This document shows, piece by piece, positions 55,649 to 64,000 of a stretch of 64,000 nucleotides of DNA. This DNA comes from Bacteroides cutis (GTDB lineage Bacteria; Bacteroidota; Bacteroidia; Bacteroidales; Bacteroidaceae). Position 1 is the stretch's first letter, and every line of letters begins with the position of its first letter. The DNA lies in contig NZ_OEST01000003.1 in NCBI RefSeq assembly GCF_900241005.1, positions 310,001 through 374,000 on the forward strand, given 5' to 3'. A program made the position numbers and the translations under genes. The notes beneath the pieces are model-generated. The model was not told where the DNA came from and made no database searches. It saw only the letters and a program-made list of their open reading frames with translations.

Positions 55649-56122
55649 ATGAAAAAGTTGGTAGAGTTTACTTTGGGATGTTTGCTGATACTCTTATATG
55701 TTGGAGCCACTCTATTATATGCACAGAATTCTGCGTTAAATAACTTTATTATTACAGGTGTTGTAAAAGACAAAGATAATAGGAAGAAGTTGGATAATGT
55801 AAATGTATCTGTTGTAGGAACCAATATAGGTACAATGACTAATGCGGATGGAATATTTTCTCTGAAAGTTACAGAAACCGGTATGTTCGATCGTTATGTC
55901 AGCAATATTCGTTTCAAGGATGAAACTCTTGAAGATGTGTTACGTGTTATTAATAAGGAATCTTCCTTTTGACAGATAGAAACGTCTTCTCCAGTTTTAA
56001 ACAAAAAGAAACTGACAGTTGAGTTTTTTAATAATCCTCCGGAATCGGTGGCCGAACTTGTTTGTTGGACATTCGGCCTGAAGTGTATCCGCCAGGGTAA
56101 TAAATTGATACTATCTCAATAG
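55649..56122 (+). pseudogene. Chimeric remnant: carboxypeptidase-like domain joined to a DUF4974-like end
   Basis: Starts with a signal peptide (1-27) and a CarboxypepD_reg-like domain opening (GVVKDKDNRKKLDNVNVSVV, GTNIGTMTNADGIFSLKVTET) as in TonB-dependent receptors. It then changes to a stretch like the C-terminus (DUF4974) of a FecR-type anti-sigma factor (DETLEDVLRVINKESSF). An in-frame TGA at 55970-55972 follows; the same frame continues (QIETSSPVLNKKK..., ending GLKCIRQGNKLILSQ) to a TAG at 56120-56122. A deletion joining two genes plus a point stop best explains this. Confidence 0.6.
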
Positions 56123-56148
56123 TTGGAACTGTGGTAAAGGAAAGACAT

Positions 56149-57040
56149 ATGAAACTGTATCGACTTATACTGACTTTATTTGTATTGCTTTTTATTACGG
56201 GTAACGTGAAAGCGGATGGAGATGATATGTTGGAATATATTGTTCGGTTACCGAAAATGAGAATAACGGTTTATTCTCTATTAGGTAAAATATCTGAATT
56301 CGGCAGTCTCATTCCTTTGTAGGAGGTTCTCATTCGACTAGTGGAACCTCAAAAACTACTTCGTGAAATAATGGAGTCTCGGAAGAGAAACTACTTATCC
56401 GTATCGGTCTATCTGACAACTTTTTATAGGGAAGGTGTTTGTTTGAAGGATAAATTTCAGAGCTTGACAGAAGCTGTTTTTTAAGTATATAAATCTCCGG
56501 TATTGGAATCGGATGCTGTAGACCAGGTAAAACCTCTCAAAATGAGTCGGATTGATAATCGTGAAAGTACAGATAGCTTGATTGCCAAGATTAAATCAGG
56601 CGTTGAGACTTATCTACAACTCGATATTGTGAAAAATATACCTGATTTTCTTTCTTTTGAGCCGAATAGTGGTTTATATGTGTATACCTCTGGTGATATT
56701 GTATCCATCGATGACCAGATTGCTTATGTGGTTTATTTTGAATAAGGGAAGGGAATAAAAGAACCCTTGTTTTGTGGTGAGCTATATATTGATACGGAGA
56801 ATAGCGCTTTGTTACAAGTACGGTTTGAAATACAACCTAAATATGTCAAAGCGGTATTACGTACTTTTTCGTTTCCATCGGGGAGAACGGTTACCGACTC
56901 GTACAATTCTTGCCGATACCGATTTTTAGTATGATGAAGCTTTTTGAGAAGATTTTAATGTAATACCACTCGAAGAAGAGTTCGATAATATTATTGAAAA
57001 GATGATATTGAAGATAGAACGGACAGATGTTTTCGATTGA
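56149..57040 (+). pseudogene. Decayed carboxypeptidase-like-domain protein with three in-frame stops
   Basis: One continuous frame from a signal peptide (MKLYRLILTLFVLLF...) runs with in-frame stops at 56320-56322, 56482-56484 and 56743-56745. The encoded pieces (LTTFYREGV, LTEAVF, VYKSP, LQLDIVKNIPDFLSFEP, GELYIDTENSALLQVRFEI) match a Bacteroides family of carboxypeptidase-regulatory-domain proteins of about 450 residues. Near 56930 a frameshift moves the C-terminal end (EEEFDNIIEKMILKIER) to another frame. Clearly inactive. Confidence 0.65.
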
Positions 57041-57101
57041 ATTTCAAACTTATAAATATTATTAATTGATGTATCGCAAATTATATTTTCATTTTTTATT
57101 G

Positions 57102-57109
57102 TATTTTTG
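57102..57109 (+). promoter_or_regulatory. -7 promoter element of the DUF4250 gene
   Basis: TATTTTTG matches the -7 consensus and lies 36 bp before the ATG at 57145. Confidence 0.5.
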
Positions 57110-57144
57110 CGCCTGGTATTAGTTTAACTAAAAAGATTGGAATA

Positions 57145-57321
57145 ATGAGATTACCTGAAGAGCCGATGATGCTGTATAGCTTCATTAACATGAAATTGCG
57201 TGATTTCTATCCTTCATTGGATGCACTTTGTGAGGATATGAATGTAGAAAGAGAAGAAATTATCCGGAAGTTGAAAACCGTGGGGTTTGAATATAATCCT
57301 GGGCGGAATAGATTTTGGTAA
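57145..57321 (+). CDS. DUF4250 small protein
   Basis: A 58-residue protein, MRLPEEPMMLYSFINMKLRD at the start and YNPGRNRFW at the end, fitting the DUF4250 family in length and wording. It is helical and may bind DNA or a partner; function unknown. It has its own promoter and terminator. Confidence 0.85.
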   Translation: MRLPEEPMMLYSFINMKLRDFYPSLDALCEDMNVEREEIIRKLKTVGFEYNPGRNRFW

Positions 57322-57337
57322 TTATTCTGATTTTGAT

Positions 57338-57385
57338 AAAAAAGCAGGGGCTGTGTCTTTCGTAGATGCGGCTCCTGCTTTTTTT
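57338..57385 (+). terminator. Terminator of the DUF4250 gene
   Basis: An 8-bp GC-rich stem (57344-57351 with 57371-57378, one G-U pair), extended by A6/T6, loop 19 nt, followed by T7. Confidence 0.85.
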
Positions 57386-57466
57386 GTTAATAAACACAAA
57401 ATAGGCGTTTTCGTATTTAACTTTCTGTCTTTTTATCTTTCTAAGATATAAAACATACGAAAGTAG

Positions 57467-58006
57467 ATGATAAATGAAGATAAAGTTCGGCAAACATATA
57501 TTTCTAATCGCGAACGTGGATTTAAAATGTTGATGGATTACTTTCAGGAGCCTATCTATCATTATATACGTCGTTTGGTGGTTTTGCATGAAGATGCTCA
57601 GGATGTACTGCAAGAAGTTTTTATTCAGGTATATCGTCATTGGGAACAGTTTCGTAATGAAAGTTCATTGAGTACTTGGATATACCGTATTGCAACCAAT
57701 GAAAGTCTGCGGTTATTGAATAATAGAAAAAACAGGGAAACCATCTCAACGGAAGATGTTCAGGAAATGCTGATTGATCGTTTGAGGGCTTCCGATTATA
57801 TAGATTATGAAAATGAATTGGTGGTGAGGTTTCAGAAGGCTTTGTTAAGGTTACCCGAGAAGCAAAGAGTGGTTTTTAACCTTCGTTATTATGATGAACT
57901 CGAGTATGAGGAGATTGCCCGGATATTGGATACTAAGGTTGATACGTTAAAAGTGAATTATCATTATGCTAAAGAGAAAATAAAAGAATACATATTAAAC
58001 GGTTGA
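57467..58006 (+). CDS. ECF-type RNA polymerase sigma-70 factor
   Basis: A 179-residue sigma factor with region 2 (YYFQEPIYHYIRRLV-like opening, DAQDVLQEVFIQVYRHWEQF near 43-62) and region 4 (LPEKQRVVFNLRYYDELEYEEIA near 130-152). It leads a rightward operon with a membrane anti-sigma candidate (4-bp gap), a Spy-like exported protein and an outer-membrane barrel, a layout like envelope-stress or cell-surface signalling units. A -7-like box (TATCTTTC) lies about 30 bp upstream. Autoregulation would be expected but no repeat of this promoter is seen downstream. Confidence 0.92.
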   Translation: MINEDKVRQTYISNRERGFKMLMDYFQEPIYHYIRRLVVLHEDAQDVLQEVFIQVYRHWEQFRNESSLSTWIYRIATNESLRLLNNRKNRETISTEDVQEMLIDRLRASDYIDYENELVVRFQKALLRLPEKQRVVFNLRYYDELEYEEIARILDTKVDTLKVNYHYAKEKIKEYILNG

Positions 58007-58010
58007 AACT

Positions 58011-58367
58011 ATGAAAAAAGATTTTGATTTTGATGATATAGGAAAGAGGACACCATATCGTGTTCCTGAAGGATTTTTTGAAGAAATGCAGTGTAATGTG
58101 CGGAAACATACATACGGTAACCATCAGCGTAAGCGTCGTGTATGGACTATAATTTCCACCAGTATTGCTGTTGCGGCTATGTTGACCGGCTTTTTCTTTT
58201 TTCCTTCCAGGCATTGGCAAGATGCCGGAGATATTTCTGGTATGAACATACTGGAGACCGAAAATTGTACAGCGGTGACATCTACAGAAAAATGGATACG
58301 TGAAATCTCGGACGAGGAGCTGGAAGAGCTCGTCAGCTTCTCTGAAAGTGATATATTTTTAAACTAA
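58011..58367 (+). CDS. Small membrane protein, candidate anti-sigma factor
   Basis: A 118-residue protein with an N-terminal cytoplasmic part (1-45: FDFDDIGKRTPYRVPEGFFEEM), one transmembrane helix (about 46-63: IISTSIAVAAMLTGFFFF) and an acidic periplasmic tail ending DEELEELVSFSESDIFLN. Size, topology and position right after the ECF sigma gene fit a membrane anti-sigma factor, although the standard ZAS cysteine motif is absent. Name unassigned. Confidence 0.65.
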   Translation: MKKDFDFDDIGKRTPYRVPEGFFEEMQCNVRKHTYGNHQRKRRVWTIISTSIAVAAMLTGFFFFPSRHWQDAGDISGMNILETENCTAVTSTEKWIREISDEELEELVSFSESDIFLN

Positions 58368-58390
58368 TAATGAATTTAAAGTAAGAACTT

Positions 58391-58936
58391 ATGAAAACAA
58401 GATTTATTTATGTATTTTTGACATTCCTCATAGTAGGTAGCCAGTTCACTCTTTCTGCTCAGAACCCTAATCAGGGAAATGTGGATAAAAGACGTCATTT
58501 TACACCAGAACAGTTGATGCAGAAACAAGCTAATCAAATGATAAGAACCTTGATGTTGGATGATGCTACTGCAACTAAATTTGCACCGGTATATGAAAAC
58601 TATCTGAAGGAATTACGAGATTGCCGGATGATAAATCATAAGTCGAAGCCTGTTATACAAGAAATCGGAAAAGAAGGAATAAAGCCGAAGTCCAATGCTA
58701 TATTGACTGATGCTGAGGTGGAACAGCAGATAGAAGCACGTTTTGCTCAGAGTCGTAAAATTTTGGATATACGCGAGAGATATTATAAAGAGTTTCGTAA
58801 AATGTTGTCTCCTAAACAGATTATGAAGATTTATCAGACCGAAAAGAGTAATGCCAATAAGTTTAAAAAGGAGTTTGATCGTAGAAGAATGCAGATGGTG
58901 AAACAGGGGAAAGATAAGAAGAGAGAACGTAGATAA
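58391..58936 (+). CDS. Exported Spy/CpxP-like protein
   Basis: A 181-residue exported protein (signal peptide 1-24) that is almost entirely helical and strongly basic at its C-terminus. The repeated LTDAEVEQQIEARFAQSRKI and MLSPKQIMKIYQTEK wording (helix-rich, with spaced Leu) resembles the Spy/CpxP/zinc-resistance-associated family, periplasmic chaperones or stress sensors. In the ECF operon it would be an effector or sensor. Third gene, 23 bp after the anti-sigma candidate. Confidence 0.6.
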   Translation: MKTRFIYVFLTFLIVGSQFTLSAQNPNQGNVDKRRHFTPEQLMQKQANQMIRTLMLDDATATKFAPVYENYLKELRDCRMINHKSKPVIQEIGKEGIKPKSNAILTDAEVEQQIEARFAQSRKILDIRERYYKEFRKMLSPKQIMKIYQTEKSNANKFKKEFDRRRMQMVKQGKDKKRERR

Positions 58937-58951
58937 ATTGACGATTTAAAG

Positions 58952-61696
58952 TTGGACACAAACACGTTTTTTTATCTCATTTATCGGAACATTCTGATTT
59001 GCATTGTTTTGTGCTCTGGAATGGCTGTATATGCACAGTCCGGCAAAGTTCTTTTTGCCGGACGTGTTATTGATCAGGAAACGCAGGAACCTGTTCCTTA
59101 TGCTACAGTACGGTTAATGTCTTTACCGGACAGTGTATTGGTGGCAGGTATTGCAACGGATAATAACGGATATTTTAAGATTTCTATTACCCGTTCCAAA
59201 GTCCGATCTTTATTGTTGAATGTTACTTTTGTGGGATATTCCCCTTGGAATAAAGAAGTTTATTTCTCTAAAAAAACATCATTGGATATTGGTACTGTTT
59301 CACTTTCATCCGACGGCTTTTTGCTAGGCGAAACAGTGATTGTCGGTAAAGCACCGATGGCGGTTACCGAACAGGACACTACCGTTTTCAATGCTTCAGC
59401 CTATCGTACTCCTGAGGGGTCAATGCTCGAAGAACTTGTGAAACAACTTCCGGGCGGAGAAATTGATGCGGATGGTAAATTGATGATTCATGGTAAAGAA
59501 GTGAAGAAGATTTTGGTGGATGGCAAGGAATTCTTTTCTGATGATCCTAAAGTAGCCCTGAAAAATCTACCGGTAGAAATGGTGGAAAAACTGAAAGCAT
59601 ACGAACGTAAGTCCGATTTGGAGCGTCTAACGGGAGTGGATGACGGAGAAGAAGAAATGATCCTCGATTTATCCGTAAAGAAAGGGATGAAAACCGGTTG
59701 GATGAACAATTTTATGGCAGGTGCTGGTACTAAAGAGAGATATGAAGTTGCCAATACCTTGAACCGTTTTCGTGATGACTCTCAGTTGACTGTCATCGGT
59801 AATCTTAATAACACTAACAATCAAGGATTTTCCGAATTACAACAGGAATCTGCTTCGGCGAGTGGTAATGCCCGCGGACAAACCGGATTGACCAAATCTC
59901 GTTCTTTAGGTATGAATATGAGTCATGATTGGCAACATGTGAAGTTCCGTTCAAATATCCAATATAGCGGTAAAGATCATGTAGAGAATAGTCGGACTCA
60001 TACAGATAATATTCTGAAACAAAATAATTCTGTCACCGAGAGCACAGGAAATAATTATTCCCAAAATAATAATGTAGTAGCTAATGTCTCTTTGGAATGG
60101 AAAATCGATTCTCTGACCACCTTGATTTTTCGTCCTCAATATCGCTATACTTCCAACGACCGTTCCGGAAGTGGCCATCAGCGGGGATTGGAGAATGATG
60201 TCCTGTTGAATGAACGAAATTCTTCTAATGAAAATTATAATTCACGTCATAATCTGACAATGATGTTACAACTGAGCCGTAAACTCAGTCGTAAAGGGCG
60301 TAATATAGCCTTAAAATTCGATTATGGTCTGAATTCTTCGGATGTGAAGCGTCAAAATTTTTCTACTACTCACTATTTTAAGAATGGCAGAAAGAAAGTA
60401 GTAAACCAGAAAATCAATACAGGTGAAGATGGCTCTAATTATCGGTTGCAACTGGTATATTCCGAGCCATTACCCTGGATGCATTTTTTGCAATTCCGAT
60501 ATAGCTATCAAAATCGTACTACTAATTCAGACCGTTTTGTCTATAACTGGGATAATGAGACGGAAGACTTTGTTGCTGACTATGATAGCTTGTCAAGTAA
60601 TTGTTTTGAAAACCAATATAGTACCCATCTTTTCAATCTTGGTGTCCGTACCAATCGTAAAAAGTATAGCTACAATGTCGGTATTGATCTCGAACCGCAA
60701 AAGTCCGTCAGCCAGTCGTTTCTAGAGAATAAAGTACGGTATGAGATAGAGAAGAATGTTTTTAATTTCTCTCCGACAGTCAATTTTCGTTATAAACACT
60801 CGAAGCGTACTCAGTTACAAATTATTTATCGGGGTAGGAGTCGCCAGCCCAGAATTACCGATCTGCAACCTGTGGCTGATGCATCCAATCCTCTGAATAT
60901 CCGTATGGGAAATCCGAATTTAAAACCTTCCTATACTAATACGTTCACTTTGAATTATCGTACTTATAATGTGAAACATCAGCGTAACATGGTACTTGCT
61001 CTTCAGGCAGAGAATGTGTTGAATAATGTCACTAATATGGTGACCTATGATGATGAGACTGGTGGGCGTATTACAAAGCCTGTCAATCAAAATGGGAACT
61101 GGAATATTTCCGGTTCTTTCTCTTTGAATACACCTGTTTTTAGTAAGAATTTATTACTTCGTAATTATTCTTTTATACGTTTTCGGAACCAGAACGGTTT
61201 TACTAATCTTTCCAAAGAAGCTCCTATTAAAAGTACCGTCAAGCATCTTACTATGCGCGAACGATTACAATTGACTTATCGTACTACTTTGTGTGAAGTG
61301 ACTGCACGGGGAGAATTGGTTTGTAATAATTCTCATAATAATGTGCGTGATACCCGGACTGAGACATACGACTATCGGATAGGTGGGGATATACAATTTT
61401 ACTTGCCTTGGGAATTTGAATTGTTTACCGAGGCCACTTATTTCATTCGTTCGGGGTATGGCTATGAAAGTAATAGTCGTGAGAATATCATCTGGAACTG
61501 CCAATTATCCAAGTCTTTTCTGAAGCGAAAGCAACTTTTGCTTCGATTGAAGGTTTATGATGTCTTGCGACAGGAAAATTCTTTAGTCCGTACTGTTACT
61601 GCAACAGCTATTCGTGATGCCGATTACAATTCACTAGGATCGTATGCAATGTTACACGTAATATGGCGATTAAATAGAATGGGAAAAAGAAAATAA
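58952..61696 (+). CDS. Outer-membrane beta-barrel protein with CarboxypepD_reg domain
   Basis: A 914-residue protein of the TonB-dependent-receptor-like OMP_b-brl_3 group. It has a signal peptide (to about VYAQ), a CarboxypepD_reg-like domain (residues about 25-110: GRVIDQETQEPVPYATVRL), a plug-like region with LVKQLPGGEIDADGKLMIHGKEVKKILVDGKEFF (partly quoted) and a beta barrel of about 700 residues. The start is TTG at 58952; the only in-frame upstream alternative before the stop is ATT at 58937. No SusD partner follows, so it is not a Sus-type pair; a role as barrel for an unknown substrate is possible. Last gene of the ECF operon. Confidence 0.8.
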   Translation: MDTNTFFYLIYRNILICIVLCSGMAVYAQSGKVLFAGRVIDQETQEPVPYATVRLMSLPDSVLVAGIATDNNGYFKISITRSKVRSLLLNVTFVGYSPWNKEVYFSKKTSLDIGTVSLSSDGFLLGETVIVGKAPMAVTEQDTTVFNASAYRTPEGSMLEELVKQLPGGEIDADGKLMIHGKEVKKILVDGKEFFSDDPKVALKNLPVEMVEKLKAYERKSDLERLTGVDDGEEEMILDLSVKKGMKTGWMNNFMAGAGTKERYEVANTLNRFRDDSQLTVIGNLNNTNNQGFSELQQESASASGNARGQTGLTKSRSLGMNMSHDWQHVKFRSNIQYSGKDHVENSRTHTDNILKQNNSVTESTGNNYSQNNNVVANVSLEWKIDSLTTLIFRPQYRYTSNDRSGSGHQRGLENDVLLNERNSSNENYNSRHNLTMMLQLSRKLSRKGRNIALKFDYGLNSSDVKRQNFSTTHYFKNGRKKVVNQKINTGEDGSNYRLQLVYSEPLPWMHFLQFRYSYQNRTTNSDRFVYNWDNETEDFVADYDSLSSNCFENQYSTHLFNLGVRTNRKKYSYNVGIDLEPQKSVSQSFLENKVRYEIEKNVFNFSPTVNFRYKHSKRTQLQIIYRGRSRQPRITDLQPVADASNPLNIRMGNPNLKPSYTNTFTLNYRTYNVKHQRNMVLALQAENVLNNVTNMVTYDDETGGRITKPVNQNGNWNISGSFSLNTPVFSKNLLLRNYSFIRFRNQNGFTNLSKEAPIKSTVKHLTMRERLQLTYRTTLCEVTARGELVCNNSHNNVRDTRTETYDYRIGGDIQFYLPWEFELFTEATYFIRSGYGYESNSRENIIWNCQLSKSFLKRKQLLLRLKVYDVLRQENSLVRTVTATAIRDADYNSLGSYAMLHVIWRLNRMGKRK

Positions 61697-61764
61697 ATCT
61701 TTTACCTTAAAACTTCACTGGGGCTAAATTGTTGTAAGCACTATGCAGTAAACAAAGAGGTTTC

Positions 61765-63342
61765 ATGAAGTTATTTCAAAAAATAAAAGGTTGGAAAACA
61801 GTTCGTGGCTGGCATATCTGGAAACTGAAATTAGTGGATGCCCGTTTGTATTTTGTCAGCATGATTGTGGGATTGCTGACTGGACTTATTGCTGTACCCT
61901 ATCATTATCTCTTATTTTATCTACTGCAGATTCGCAGTGATTTTTTCGCTTCTCATCCTGTCTGGTATTGGCATATACCTTTGTTCCTGTTTTTCTGGGG
62001 AATTCTGATATTTGTATCCTGTCTGGTTAAGAGGATGCCTCTTATCAGTGGTGGAGGTATTCCGCAAACACGTGGTGCCATCAATGGACGTGTCACTTAT
62101 AAACACCCGTTTATAGAAATGATATCAAAGTTTGTCGGTGGTATCCTCGCTGTTTCTGCCGGACTCTCATTGGGACGTGAAGGACCTTCCGTGCAGATTG
62201 GTTCGTATGTAGGCAGCCTTGTTTCCCGATGGACACACATTTTGACAGGAGAACGGAAACAACTTCTTGCCGCTGGGGCCGGAGCTGGGCTTGCTGCCGC
62301 TTTTTCGGCACCCCTGGCATCGTCATTGATCGTCATTGAATCTATTGAACGTTTTGATGCGCCTAAAACTGCTATAACCACTTTACTTGCAGGTGTGGTG
62401 GCAGGTGCCGTGGCGAGTCTGGTCTTTCCTGTAAACCCTTATCATCTGATAGAAGTCACCGAACCTGTAATAGCCTTCTTTGTGCAGATGAAATATTTTC
62501 TGATATTGGCAGTCATTGTTTCCATTTCAGGGAAAATCTATTCGTCGATTATGATTGCCTTCAAACGTGCATATGGTAAAACAAACACTCCGGGATACAT
62601 CCGGTTACTTTATCTGATATTGGTAGCCTACATCATTTCATTGATGCAGGTAAACCTGACGGGAGGTGGCGAACAGTTTCTCTTGGCGCAGGCACAGAAT
62701 GGCAGTACAGATATCATGTGGGTAATAGCTATAATGTTGTTACACTTTGGTTTCTCCGTTTTTTCCGAATCTTCGGGCCTTCCGGGCGGTAACTTTATTC
62801 CAACCTTAGTGACGGGTGGTTTAATGGGACAAGTGATAGGGTTGATAGGCGTAAAATATGGTATTATCCAATATGAAAATATAAGTTACGTCATGTTGAT
62901 AAGTATGTCTGCCTTTCTGGTGGCAATTGAACGTACACCTTTAACAGCCATTGTACTGATAACCGAAATAACGGGACATTTTGAAGTGTTCTATCCTTCG
63001 GTAGTAGTGGGAGGGTTAACTTACTATTTCACGGAACTGCTTCAAATGCGTCCCTATAATGTTATTTTATACGAAGATATGATCCATGCTCCCGATTTCA
63101 AAGAAGAAGCGCGATATACCCTTTCGGTGGAAATAATGACGGATTCTTACCTGGATGGCAAACTGGTGGATGAGCTTTCCTTGCCCGAACGCTGTGTCAT
63201 CATCAATGTACACCGGGATGGAAAAAATCTGGTCCCCTCAGGAACACAATTAATTCCGGGAGACCAGGTACAGATTGAAATGGATTCACAGGACATAGAG
63301 AAACTCTATGAGCCGCTTGTCAGTATGGCTAATATCTATTAG
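61765..63342 (+). CDS. ClC-family chloride channel/antiporter with TrkA_C domain
   Basis: A 525-residue membrane protein with the ClC signatures: SGGGIPQTRG at 95-104 (GSGIP equivalent), GREGPSVQIG at 137-146 with the gating glutamate E139, and GGNFIPTL near 340. It has 16-18 helical segments and a cytoplasmic C-terminal TrkA_C-like domain (about 450-520: LVDELSLPERCVIINVHRDG). Likely H+/Cl- antiport. The stop codon TAG at 63340-63342 overlaps the stop of the convergent trpB gene by 4 bp. Confidence 0.92.
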   Translation: MKLFQKIKGWKTVRGWHIWKLKLVDARLYFVSMIVGLLTGLIAVPYHYLLFYLLQIRSDFFASHPVWYWHIPLFLFFWGILIFVSCLVKRMPLISGGGIPQTRGAINGRVTYKHPFIEMISKFVGGILAVSAGLSLGREGPSVQIGSYVGSLVSRWTHILTGERKQLLAAGAGAGLAAAFSAPLASSLIVIESIERFDAPKTAITTLLAGVVAGAVASLVFPVNPYHLIEVTEPVIAFFVQMKYFLILAVIVSISGKIYSSIMIAFKRAYGKTNTPGYIRLLYLILVAYIISLMQVNLTGGGEQFLLAQAQNGSTDIMWVIAIMLLHFGFSVFSESSGLPGGNFIPTLVTGGLMGQVIGLIGVKYGIIQYENISYVMLISMSAFLVAIERTPLTAIVLITEITGHFEVFYPSVVVGGLTYYFTELLQMRPYNVILYEDMIHAPDFKEEARYTLSVEIMTDSYLDGKLVDELSLPERCVIINVHRDGKNLVPSGTQLIPGDQVQIEMDSQDIEKLYEPLVSMANIY

Positions 63343-64000
63343 GCAAGATTACCGATTTCATCCAGATTTTTCTGGATATCATCATCGGTCAGTGAATAGT
63401 TCACCAAATCACCGGAGAGATACTTGTCATACGATGCCATGTCGATGAGTCCGTGTCCGGAGAGATTGAACAGAATTACCTTTTCTTCGCCTGTCTCCTT
63501 GCATTGGTTGGCTTCGCGGATAGCCGCCGCAATGGCATGGCAAGATTCCGGAGCCGGAATAATGCCTTCTACTTGTGCAAACAGGACACCTGCGTCAAAT
63601 GATTCCAATTGCTTGATGTCCATAGCTTCCATCAATCCATCCTTCAACAACTGGGATACGATGACACCGGCACCATGATAACGCAAACCGCCCGCATGGA
63701 TATTAGCGGGAGCAAAGTTATGTCCCAGTGTAAACATTGGTAACAATGGTGTATATCCGGCTTCATCCCCGAAATCATACTGAAATTTACCACGTGTCAG
63801 CTTCGGGCAAGAGGCAGGTTCGGCAGCTACGAAACGAGTTTGCTTTCCTTCAAGGATATTGTGGCGCATAAACGGGAAGGCAATGCCGCCAAAATTGGAA
63901 CCACCGCCGAAACAGGCGATAATCGTATCGGGATATTCACCTGCCATAGCCATTTGCTTTTCTGCTTCCAGTCCGATAACCGTTTGATGCAAAGTGACAT
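63339..64000 (-). CDS. trpB: Tryptophan synthase beta chain, TrpB2 type (5' part outside window)
   Basis: PLP enzyme that condenses indole with serine to form tryptophan. The visible 220 codons cover the C-terminal half, from LHQTVIGLEAEKQM through the phosphate-binding GGGSNFGG loop to the end DEIGNLA. The wording fits the long TrpB2 subgroup; the catalytic lysine and the N-terminal half lie to the right of the window. No other trp gene is adjacent. It converges with the ClC gene, and their stops overlap by 4 bp with no terminator between. Confidence 0.9.
   Translation of the reverse strand, partial: VTLHQTVIGLEAEKQMAMAGEYPDTIIACFGGGSNFGGIAFPFMRHNILEGKQTRFVAAEPASCPKLTRGKFQYDFGDEAGYTPLLPMFTLGHNFAPANIHAGGLRYHGAGVIVSQLLKDGLMEAMDIKQLESFDAGVLFAQVEGIIPAPESCHAIAAAIREANQCKETGEEKVILFNLSGHGLIDMASYDKYLSGDLVNYSLTDDDIQKNLDEIGNLA

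Overview
The window is a stretch of Bacteroidales chromosome, most likely Bacteroides or a close relative. The supporting signs are the Bacteroidota promoter pattern (TTTG, about 19 bp, TAnnTTTG) upstream of many genes, Bacteroidota-restricted families (DUF5606, the PUR-type DUF3276 protein, DUF4252, DUF4250, the long NusB, UpxY/NusG-like proteins, CarboxypepD_reg/OMP barrels), a sodium-pumping methylmalonyl-CoA decarboxylase operon of succinate/propionate fermenters, and lys1-type carboxy(nor)spermidine synthesis. Species cannot be fixed from the sequence alone. No rRNA, intact tRNA or CRISPR array was seen.

Layout. 1-9.4 kb: class II aldolase, a SusA-like GH13 amylase, a TPR protein, then a leftward five-gene operon (epimerase mce, carboxyltransferase, a lamin-tail/OadG fusion, biotin carrier, OadB pump) that links (R)/(S)-methylmalonyl-CoA to propionyl-CoA and a sodium gradient. 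9.9-19.7 kb: housekeeping (cation/proton antiporter, HIT protein, rplY-pth-hslR-oxidoreductase leftward; nusB-yajC-ybbR-coaE-DUF5606 rightward). 19.9-25.2 kb: an AraC regulator divergent from a large exported protein (HZS-alpha/TolB-like, two CxxCH, C-terminal SUMF1 fold) and a beta-propeller lipoprotein. 25.2-41 kb: clpB, LysR-YeiH, a truncated UpxY-like gene, a decayed sigma/anti-sigma/DUF4252 operon, the operon lys1-like/bcp/recA, a META-domain lipoprotein, MATE and Crp-like genes, and dnaK.

41-54.2 kb is the accessory region. A four-gene leftward operon encodes an XRE regulator, a SNF2-type helicase ending in DUF3883, a DUF1156 adenine methylase and a DUF499 ATPase with an N-terminal Swt1-type HEPN domain. 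These three large proteins correspond in family to BrxHII, PglXI and BrxC/PglY of type 3 BREX, but no pglZ, brxA or brxF is present. It is the best candidate for an unusual defence system. Beyond it lie an IS110 fragment, a complete IS4-type insertion sequence (1304 bp), and a short tRNA-3'-end-like fragment.

54.2-64 kb: a HAD phosphatase fused to a MenI-like thioesterase, two decayed signalling/transport genes with in-frame stops, DUF4250, an intact ECF sigma operon (sigma, membrane anti-sigma candidate, Spy-like protein, TonB-type barrel), a ClC transporter, and the 3' part of a TrpB2 gene that runs off the right edge.

Other structure of note: a five-unit, exactly 23-bp-periodic GTTAAC repeat behind clpB; a sigma-54-like TTGGCA-N5-TTTG element shared by the clpB and dnaK leaders; and large palindromic intergenic repeats.
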